Shown here in pieces: positions 1 through 5,249 of a DNA stretch of 11,900 nt (the first letter of the stretch is position 1; the number at the start of each line of letters is the position of its first letter). The stretch covers positions 1-11,900 of the forward strand of contig CABSBA010000028.1 in the NCBI GenBank assembly GCA_902475825.1, written 5' to 3'. Under the pieces are notes generated by a model, which worked only from the letters and a program-made list of their open reading frames with translations, did no database searches and was not told the origin of the DNA. The DNA is from an uncultured Collinsella sp. Its GTDB lineage: Bacteria > Actinomycetota > Coriobacteriia > Coriobacteriales > Coriobacteriaceae. Both the position numbers and the translations under genes were made by a program.

Positions 1-692
1 GTGTGGCCGGGGATAGCACTGTAGCGAATGCCCATCTCCGAAATCTTGGCAAAGGCGGGCTGCAGCGCCGTGAGCAGCTCGGACTTAAGCTGGCTGTCGA
101 TCTTGTCGCGCGTGTAGCTGTCGGTCACGTTGCCGCACACGTTGGTGTAGAACAGCAGCGGGTTGGTGATGCGGTACGAATACTCGCCGTTGCAGCGCAC
201 GGAGATGTCGACGTCCAGACCAATGTTGTTGTCGACCACGCGGAAGGGCACGGGCGAGGCGGTGCCGTACTTGTTGCCGATGATCTCCTTGGTGTTGATA
301 AAGTAGACGCACTGGTCCTTGCCCGCATCGCCGCCAAAGGTAAAGCGGCTGCCGATATTAGCGAAGGTCTCCTTGATGGAGTCGCCCAGGTTGCCGCTGA
401 AGACGCTCGGCTCGCTGCCGGTGTCAAAGACAAACTCGCCGGGCTCGAGCGCTACCTCGATAATCTTGCCGTTTTGCACCACGAGCATGCCCTGGCCGTC
501 GTTGACGGCGATGACGGAGCCGTTGGAGATGACGTTGTCCTCGCCGCGCGTGTTGGAGCTGCGGCCGCCGGTGCGCTTGCTGCCCTTGCAGGCCAAGACA
601 TCAGCGGGCATCGATTCGCAGTAGATAAATTCCTTCCACTGGTCGGCCATGACGCCGCCGGCAGCACCCAATCCAGCTTTCAAGAGTCCCAT
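1..692 (-). CDS. SPFH-domain protein (YdjI-like), 3' end outside window
   Basis: This frame runs without a stop from ATG at 692 to the left window edge, giving 230 complete codons. The start follows an AAAGGAAG ribosome site. The product starts with a Gly/Ala-rich segment (MGLLKAGLGAAGGV), then reads QWKEFIYCESMPADVL, EPGEFVFDTGSEP and PFRVVDNNIGLDVDISVRCNG. From family knowledge this is the pattern of the bacterial SPFH/band-7 subgroup called 'virion core protein' or YdjI, which forms membrane-associated scaffolds. These proteins are usually about 300-400 residues with a zinc ribbon or low-complexity tail, so roughly a quarter or more is missing here. It is the third gene of a leftward operon, 48 bp after the zinc-ribbon membrane protein, suggesting that protein recruits it to the membrane. 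Codon use matches its neighbours. The family call is firm; the cellular role is inferred. Confidence 0.85.
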   Translation of the reverse strand, partial: MGLLKAGLGAAGGVMADQWKEFIYCESMPADVLACKGSKRTGGRSSNTRGEDNVISNGSVIAVNDGQGMLVVQNGKIIEVALEPGEFVFDTGSEPSVFSGNLGDSIKETFANIGSRFTFGGDAGKDQCVYFINTKEIIGNKYGTASPVPFRVVDNNIGLDVDISVRCNGEYSYRITNPLLFYTNVCGNVTDSYTRDKIDSQLKSELLTALQPAFAKISEMGIRYSAIPGH

Positions 693-740
693 GGTGATCT
701 TCCTTTCTCGTCAAAGGCCGGGTGGTATTGGTCAGAATGG

Positions 741-2063
741 TTAATCGTCCTTGTTGTCCTTCATGACGACCGAGGTCCCGGTATGGCTGAAGGTGTCGTG
801 CTTCTCGGTCAGGTCGAGGTCTCCGCAGTAGTAATCGGCGTGGGTGGCCTCGTTGGCTGTCTTGAGCTGGCCTACCAGCAGTACGTCCGCGATGATTACG
901 ATGATCAGCGGCGCGACGATGTTGATGAGGATGCCCTCGATATCAAAGGTGAGGTAGTCTGGATCGAAGGCATTCCCACCCATAAAGAGAATCTGGGAGA
1001 GGACAAACCCGATCACAAAGAACAGCACCGAGGCGATAGCAAGCTTGGGCTTGGAACAGGGGAGCTCGCCGACCATGCGGCCGGTTTGGCCGTTCATGGC
1101 AAACAGATAACTCTTGCCGTTCCACGAGGTGGAGAGCATCCAGACGGGGAACAGGGCGTAGTTGCTGTCTTCCCAGGTGTAGTCGAGCTGCTTGCTTTCG
1201 ACCGTGGCGTCGTCGTACTCGTCGATGACGGTCTCACGCAAGGCCGAGATCGTGCTCTCCTCCATGCGGCGCTCGGCACGCGCCTTGCAGGTCTCGCAGT
1301 CCTCGTCGTAGCGGTTGGCGATGTAGCCGGGCATATAGGCGACCGAGAACGGACGCAGCGCATCGTAGTCAAATGGTTCGATGGCGTCCATGTGGCCGTC
1401 GGGCATCTTGGACGATCCGTTGACGGGCACGCGCTCAAACGAGATATTGCCCTTACGGTAGGCATCGTAGTGGTCGGTGGTCGTGACGGTGCGGTCGGAT
1501 TCCTCGGTCACGGTCTCGTTGGTCGCGTCAAAGTACACTTCGCCGTCCACGCGGGCGCCGTAGAGCCAAAACGGCACGTAGACGCCTTGGACCTCGTCGA
1601 TGTGGTTGCCGGTGACAAAGCTCTTGGGCAGCAGGATCTTGCCCTTGTAGTGTTCCTTGAGCGCGGCCATGACATCGTCGCGCCCGAGCTTAAACGGAAT
1701 CACCAGGTCGGGCGAGAAGTCGCCCGAAAGCTGACCGGGCGCCACGGCGGAGTTGCCGCAGTACGGGCAGGTGGTGACGGCGACGGTGCCGTCGGACACG
1801 AGCTCGGCGCCGCACGACGAGCAGATGTAGCCGGCGTTTTGGGCGAGCTCCTGCACGGCATCGTCGACAGCAGGCTTGGGTGCCGCGGCTGCGGCATCGG
1901 CTTTGGCATCGGCCTTGTCCTGGCGCTCGCGATAGAGGGCCTCGACTTCTTCGACTTCAAAACGCGAGTCACAGTAGTCGCAGACGAGCTTTTGCTCGGC
2001 GCTTGCAAAATGCAGGGGGCCACCGCAGGCAGGGCACTGATAGTTAACGCTCTCGAAGGCCAT
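741..2063 (-). CDS. Double zinc-ribbon membrane protein (TFIIB-type zinc ribbon family)
   Basis: The 440-residue protein has two CxxC...CxxC ribbons, at Cys10/13/28/31 and Cys81/84/99/102, joined by an Ala/Asp/Lys-rich linker. A soluble middle region follows, with the family-like strings PFWLYGARVDGEVYFDA and YALFPVWMLSTSWNGK. Two hydrophobic segments lie near residues 340-360 and 381-399, leaving about 40 polar residues at the C terminus. A further CETC pair lies in the middle. Such proteins are often annotated as TFIIB-type zinc ribbon or helicase PriA-like; nothing here shows helicase motifs. The start has an AAAGGA site 7 bp upstream, the stop is TAA, and it sits 24 bp after the 245-residue gene and 48 bp before the SPFH gene. 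By analogy with B. subtilis YdjG (recalled, not searched) it may be the membrane anchor of an SPFH complex. The molecular activity is unknown. Confidence 0.88.
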   Translation of the reverse strand: MAFESVNYQCPACGGPLHFASAEQKLVCDYCDSRFEVEEVEALYRERQDKADAKADAAAAAPKPAVDDAVQELAQNAGYICSSCGAELVSDGTVAVTTCPYCGNSAVAPGQLSGDFSPDLVIPFKLGRDDVMAALKEHYKGKILLPKSFVTGNHIDEVQGVYVPFWLYGARVDGEVYFDATNETVTEESDRTVTTTDHYDAYRKGNISFERVPVNGSSKMPDGHMDAIEPFDYDALRPFSVAYMPGYIANRYDEDCETCKARAERRMEESTISALRETVIDEYDDATVESKQLDYTWEDSNYALFPVWMLSTSWNGKSYLFAMNGQTGRMVGELPCSKPKLAIASVLFFVIGFVLSQILFMGGNAFDPDYLTFDIEGILINIVAPLIIVIIADVLLVGQLKTANEATHADYYCGDLDLTEKHDTFSHTGTSVVMKDNKDD

Positions 2064-2087
2064 GATCGGTCCTTTCCGTGCCGGAGA

Positions 2088-2825
2088 CTATGCGCCGATG
2101 GCGCCGCCGCAGTATTCGCAGCGCCCGCTGGCATCGGGAATGGTGGTGGCTCCGCAGAAGGGGCAGGTCACCGCGGTCTTGGGGGCCTTGGCGGCCACGA
2201 CGCTGTCGCGCGTCTCCTGGCGCAGCTGCACCAGCGCGTCGCGGACCTCGGTTGCCTGGCGCTTGGCCTCGCGGTATTCGATGGAGCCGCGCTGATCGAT
2301 GGTGGAGTCGTTCACGCGCAGATTGATCTGGGTAAAGTACGGCGTGTTGACGTGGATGGTCAGATTAAAGTCGTAATCCAGGTCGTAGCGCGGCGGGTTG
2401 TAGCTCTCGCGCTCGCCGTCCTTGGTCTCGCGATAGATCTCGGTGCGATGCTCGTCGATATCCATATCGCAGCCGAGTACCTGCGAGAACTCGATGATGT
2501 CGGGATTTGCGTCGCGCCAGCGGCTCTGCGAGGTAATGATCAACAGGCCAGCGTCTTCGTCGAGCATGATGTTGGTGCGCCCGGCAGAGAGCGTGCGCGT
2601 GGGGTTGAACGAGGCCAGGCGCTCGGCATTGGCCTCGCGGTAGGCGAGCTGCTCACGGATATCGTCCGCGGTGCTGGAGCGATAGCCGTGAAAGTAGGGG
2701 GAGAGCTTGCCGACGCACTCTTTGCACAGGTAGCCTTCGTTGATCTTGGTCTTGCCGAGAAGTCCCAGCTCGGTACCGCAAATCGCGCACTCTTTCTTCT
2801 CGAACATCTTGTCAAAGAAGCCCAT
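2088..2825 (-). CDS. DUF4428-like protein with terminal zinc-binding motifs
   Basis: First gene of the leftward operon, 245 residues, with a strong GGGAGG site before ATG. The N terminus (MGFFDKMFEKKECAICG) carries Cys13/16 and Cys34/37 in the pattern CxxC-17-CxxC with KxNEGYLCKEC, resembling the DUF4428 zinc domain. The C terminus carries a second ribbon, Cys221/224 and Cys236/239 (CPFCG...CEYCG). The middle contains no membrane segment and is beta-rich and charged, with strings such as NIMLDEDAGLLIIT and YDFNLTIHVNTPYF, and then a probable helix (EYREAKRQATEVRDALVQLRQE). It is cytoplasmic by sequence. The two zinc modules and the tight spacing to the zinc-ribbon membrane protein and SPFH gene suggest one assembly. 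No catalytic motif is visible and I do not assign a function beyond metal binding. Confidence 0.88.
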   Translation of the reverse strand: MGFFDKMFEKKECAICGTELGLLGKTKINEGYLCKECVGKLSPYFHGYRSSTADDIREQLAYREANAERLASFNPTRTLSAGRTNIMLDEDAGLLIITSQSRWRDANPDIIEFSQVLGCDMDIDEHRTEIYRETKDGERESYNPPRYDLDYDFNLTIHVNTPYFTQINLRVNDSTIDQRGSIEYREAKRQATEVRDALVQLRQETRDSVVAAKAPKTAVTCPFCGATTIPDASGRCEYCGGAIGA

Positions 2826-2947
2826 GGCTGCCTCCCATCAACAGGTAGCGTGTGTCACTTTTGATGATGGGTGAGTGCACGATCTTTCACGATACCCAGA
2901 CGGCTCAACGAGTCTCCACAACTGGGACACATGGCCCATTTTTACCT

Positions 2948-3006
2948 ACTCATTGGGGACGTACTTAAACGAGCGGGCACTCATTGGGGACAGACTTAAA
3001 TGAGTG
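2948..3006. repeat. Tandem pair of GGGGAC hairpin elements (E1, E2)
   Basis: Two near-identical units lie 31 bp apart. Unit one (2948-2973) reads ACTCATT, then GGGGACGTACTTA, then AACGAG. Unit two (2978-3006) has perfect 8-bp arms, CACTCATT at 2978-2985 and AATGAGTG at 2999-3006, around a 13-nt loop GGGGACAGACTTA. Over 26 bp they differ at three positions. They belong to the same arm-core-arm design as the elements at 4737, 4803, 8101, 9326, 9376 and 10329. Confidence 0.7.
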
Positions 3007-3028
3007 GCAGTTGGGGACACTCCTTGCC
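3006..3028. repeat. Degenerate GGGGAC hairpin element (E3)
   Basis: Short arms GGCA (3006-3009) and TGCC (3025-3028) flank GTTGGGGACACTCCT. It directly abuts the preceding element and shares the TTGGGGAC core. The arms are only 4 bp, so on its own it would be weak evidence; its position at the end of a row of similar units supports it. Confidence 0.45.
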
Positions 3029-3150
3029 GAGCCAGCAGGCCGCGTGTGCCCCTTCTGGGACAATCGGCTCAAAAACTGGTGCACGCCGTGGGCTACTGGG
3101 GTCAAATTTGCAGCATCTCGAGCTCGGCTTCGATATTGGGACTGGTTCTC

Positions 3151-3159
3151 TATTAAAAT
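3151..3159 (+). promoter_or_regulatory. Possible -10 region of the luxR-type gene
   Basis: TATTAAAAT is the only A+T-rich -10-like stretch just upstream of the regulator gene, 36 bp before the chosen ATG. A TTCGAT at 3129-3134 lies 16 bp before TATTAA and is a poor -35 match. The call rests on position and composition only. Confidence 0.3.
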
Positions 3160-3180
3160 TGTTTCAAGACATTTGAGTGC

Positions 3181-3189
3181 GGGGGGGGG
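3181..3189 (+). repeat. G9 homopolymer at the translation start of the luxR-type gene
   Basis: Nine consecutive G residues lie 5 bp before the ATG at 3195. They replace a normal GGAGG ribosome site, and they would lie inside the reading frame if the in-frame GTG at 3177 were used. G runs of this length are prone to slippage during replication, so the tract could change ribosome-site spacing or reading frame. Confidence 0.6.
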
Positions 3190-3194
3190 TATTC

Positions 3195-4739
3195 ATGAGA
3201 GATATGGGAGACACAACCTCATATTTGCGTCGGGGCATTCGGGAGATTATATGCCTGGCGCTGTTCTTCTTCACGTTTTTGGCGTGCGAGTATCTCTTTG
3301 ATGCGCGCATGGCCGAGTTCGTGTCTCCGAACGAGGTCGTTATTTATGAGAGCCTTGTCATCGGCGCGAGCGTGATTGGCTTCTTTGTGCGTCCCGTTCT
3401 GTACTATCGCCGTCCCCATGCCATCGACGCGACGAGCGACATCACAGGCGTTTTGCTGGTGGCGGCATTGCTGCTGTTGATTATGGCGGTTCAGGTTGAG
3501 ATGGTAATTGTCGGCGGTTTGATGGCGTGCTGCGCACTGGGCTACTGTGGATCGACTGCCCATGCAAACTTTGCGCGTCGCTTTGCGCGGACGCCCTGCC
3601 TGGCGCGCGCCGCCGCGCTTTCCTACGCCATGGGCGTTCTGGTGCAGGCGCTCAACCACATGGTGATGCCCGTCGGCATTCCTCAGCAGGCCGTTTTGGT
3701 TGTCTGCGCGATCGCGCAGGTGGCGTTGCTCCACGGTGTCCGACGCGCCAAGCTGCGCGATGAGTCGGATCCCAACTTTGAACCCAGTGTTGCCGGGCTT
3801 TCGGTAGATGCTTTGGAATATGGTGCCAAGTGGCAAGACGATCCCAAGGCAAAGACGGCATTCCGCCGCGCCGTGGTCCGCTTGACCGTGGCGACAGCGT
3901 GTCTTTCCGGTGTATTCGCCGCTCTCAACGCGGGCCTCACGACCTTGCACGCTTTCGGAGCCGTCGATTTGGGCGATTGGCCGCGCTTGCTGCTTGTCGT
4001 GAGCTCGCTGGCCGCCGGCGCCCTATTTGACCTGCGTGACCGTTTGTATATGAATATCGGCATGACGTGCGCCGCCATACTGTCCACGCTTTCGTTCTTT
4101 GTGCTCATCATTGACGGCAATAGCGGCAACGAGCTTGCTGCCACGATCATCTTTTATCTGGGCTCGGGCTTCTTTGTGGTGTTCTTCACCACAAAATTCT
4201 CTGCCATCTCGCTCTGTGCGCGCTGGTCATATTTTTGGCCGTGTATGGGTCGCGTCGTCAACAACGTGTGCTCGATGCTCGTGACGGTGCCGGCAGTGGC
4301 GATCATCTCGAGCCAAAACGTGCTGGCGGCAGTCGGCGCGGCGCTCGTGCTGTTTGTAGGCATTGCGATTTCGCTGCTGGGACAGTTGGGGCAACGAGCC
4401 GATGATGTAGTGACGCAGGGCGAGCTGGCGTTTGCTGCCGACGATCTTGGCGCAGGCCTCGCCTCCGCCCAGAGCGAGCCCGCTTCCGCGGAGGTGCCGG
4501 AGCTCACGTTCGACGAGCATCTCGATGCCTTCGTTGCCACCTTTGGGCTTACGCAGCGCGAGCGCAATATTCTTGAGGTCTTGGTCGTTTCGGACCAGAG
4601 CGTTCAGGACATCGCCGCGGCGCTCTTCCTCTCGCGCTCCACGCTCTATCGTCACATTTCCTCAATCAACAAAAAGACCGACACCGCCTCGCGTGTGGCC
4701 CTCATCAACTTCTTCTGGTCTTGGACACCCAAGGACTAG
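3195..4739 (+). CDS. Multi-pass membrane regulator with C-terminal LuxR-type HTH
   Basis: The protein has 514 residues from ATG 3195; GTG 3177 would add six, mostly encoded by the G tract, so I prefer ATG. Residues 15-400 form about twelve hydrophobic segments, for example IICLALFFFTFLACEYLF, ITGVLLVAALLLLIM and IIFYLGSGFFVVFF. A polar linker follows, and the last 65 residues are a LuxR/GerE HTH: GLTQRERNILEVL, then VQDIAAALFLSRSTLYRHIS and KTDTASRVALINF. From family knowledge this is the Coriobacteriia class of membrane-bound LuxR-type regulators, thought to sense a ligand through an MFS-like domain and act on DNA from the membrane. These often control an adjacent enzyme or transporter gene; here the next genes point the other way and none is an obvious target. 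Its TAG stop lies in a repeat element. The ligand is unknown. Confidence 0.9.
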   Translation: MRDMGDTTSYLRRGIREIICLALFFFTFLACEYLFDARMAEFVSPNEVVIYESLVIGASVIGFFVRPVLYYRRPHAIDATSDITGVLLVAALLLLIMAVQVEMVIVGGLMACCALGYCGSTAHANFARRFARTPCLARAAALSYAMGVLVQALNHMVMPVGIPQQAVLVVCAIAQVALLHGVRRAKLRDESDPNFEPSVAGLSVDALEYGAKWQDDPKAKTAFRRAVVRLTVATACLSGVFAALNAGLTTLHAFGAVDLGDWPRLLLVVSSLAAGALFDLRDRLYMNIGMTCAAILSTLSFFVLIIDGNSGNELAATIIFYLGSGFFVVFFTTKFSAISLCARWSYFWPCMGRVVNNVCSMLVTVPAVAIISSQNVLAAVGAALVLFVGIAISLLGQLGQRADDVVTQGELAFAADDLGAGLASAQSEPASAEVPELTFDEHLDAFVATFGLTQRERNILEVLVVSDQSVQDIAAALFLSRSTLYRHISSINKKTDTASRVALINFFWSWTPKD

Positions 4740-4768
4740 CTAATTTGGGACGGGGCTCTTTTAGCTAC
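4737..4768. repeat. GGGACGG hairpin element, copy A1, overlapping the luxR stop codon
   Basis: Perfect 7-bp arms TAGCTAA (4737-4743) and TTAGCTA (4761-4767) enclose TTTGGGACGGGGCTCTT. The first three bases of the left arm are the TAG stop of the regulator gene. A second copy at 5034-5064 matches at 29 of 31 positions. The hairpin could also help end transcription of the regulator gene, but the T run is short. Confidence 0.75.
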
Positions 4769-4802
4769 CCAATCCAGAGCCTTCGAAGCCTGAGGCCTCC
4801 CC

Positions 4803-4835
4803 GATGTGACAAAGGGACAGTCCCTTTGTCACATC
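4803..4835. repeat. Perfect GGGACAG palindrome (B)
   Basis: Arms of 15 bp, 4803-4817 (GATGTGACAAAGGGA) and 4821-4835, are exactly complementary around a 3-nt loop CAG. This is the most perfect member of the GGGAC set. It lies 64 bp after the luxR stop and could terminate transcription in either direction, although no T run follows. Confidence 0.8.
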
Positions 4836-5023
4836 CGATTATGCTGCGCCACGAAAGCGGCCCATCTACTACGTTTGACCCACATGGGTCGACCATCCCG
4901 GCGTTTTCGTAAAACCGGCAAGCTTTCTACCTGCAGTTTTAATTTCGCACTTTCCGGTGTGGTCGAGGGTGGGCGCTAAAAAGTAGTAGATAGCCCCATT
5001 TCGTGGCAAGCAGCTCAATTCGG
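4835..5023. repeat. 189-bp multi-segment long inverted repeat
   Basis: Successive segments on the left pair in order with segments on the right. CCGATT 4835 pairs with AATTCGG 5017 (one bulge). GCTGC 4843 pairs with GCAGC 5010. GCCACGAAA 4848-4856 pairs with TTTCGTGGC 4999-5007. ATCTACTAC 4864-4872 pairs with GTAGTAGAT 4983-4991. CCCAC 4879 pairs with GTGGG 4969, TCGACCA 4889-4895 with TGGTCGA 4960-4966, and CCGG 4898 with CCGG 4954. A local hairpin, CCGG-c-GTTTT with AAAACCGG, sits at 4898-4918. There is no open frame with a ribosome site. It may be a miniature inverted-repeat element or encode a long structured RNA. Confidence 0.7.
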
Positions 5024-5033
5024 AGCATGGGAT

Positions 5034-5064
5034 GGCTAATTTGGGACGGGGCTTTTTTAGCTAC
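5034..5064. repeat. GGGACGG hairpin element, copy A2
   Basis: This is a direct copy of the 4738-4768 element with two substitutions. Arms GCTAA (5035-5039) and TTAGC (5057-5061) enclose TTTGGGACGGGGCTTTT. The two copies bracket palindrome B and the long inverted repeat, as if that 265-bp block lay between duplicated ends. Confidence 0.75.
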
Positions 5065-5136
5065 TCCGTACCGTCGCGCGCCTTTCCATGCGTCGGTTGA
5101 TGGGCGCTCCTCCAATCCGATTCCATCACATTAATA

Positions 5137-5203
5137 AGTTGCGGTGGAATAGTTCCTAGATGAGGCCGCGGGGCTTTAAAACAGGGACTATTTCACCGCA
5201 ACT
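5137..5203. repeat. 21-bp inverted repeat downstream of mgtA, possible terminator
   Basis: The left arm 5137-5157 begins AGTTGCGGTGG and the right arm 5183-5203 ends CACCGCAACT. They are complementary at 19 of 21 positions around a 25-nt loop. The structure starts 47 bp past the mgtA stop on the leftward strand and is the only stable hairpin there, so it may terminate mgtA. The bases after it on that strand (TATTAAT) are a poor U tract. The right arm contains AGGGAC, linking it loosely to the other GGGAC elements. The bases between 5204 and the mgtA stop hold nothing I recognise. Confidence 0.65.
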
Positions 5204-5249
5204 GCTGAGGGGATGGGCTGCGGCGTCGATGACGAAGGCGTCGGCGGTA

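Larger units (their letters stand above)
2826..3194. other. Divergent intergenic region with GGGAC repeats
   Basis: This 369-bp gap lies between the starts of the zinc-ribbon operon (leftward) and the LuxR-type gene (rightward), so it must hold both promoters. The right end contains an AT-rich -10-like stretch before the luxR start. I could not identify a convincing sigma-70 promoter for the leftward operon. The middle carries three GGGGAC hairpin elements (2948-3028), with further loose GGGAC occurrences near 2923 and 3057. No open frame here has a credible ribosome site or codon pattern. Confidence 0.6.

Noticed and set aside
3..2864. A 953-codon open frame on the + strand
   Set aside because: It lies antisense to three genes with recognisable domains, start sites and operon spacing. 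Its product is Val/Ala/Gly/Asp-rich, without a known domain. Long antisense frames are common in G+C-rich DNA because of third-position bias.
2948..3028. CRISPR array
   Set aside because: The three repeat units are few, very short, imperfect and without uniform spacers, and no cas gene is near. They fit the hairpin family instead.
4379..4390. GGGACAG near 4380
   Set aside because: It lies inside the LuxR-type coding frame (Leu-Gly-Gln) without complementary arms, so I take it as chance.
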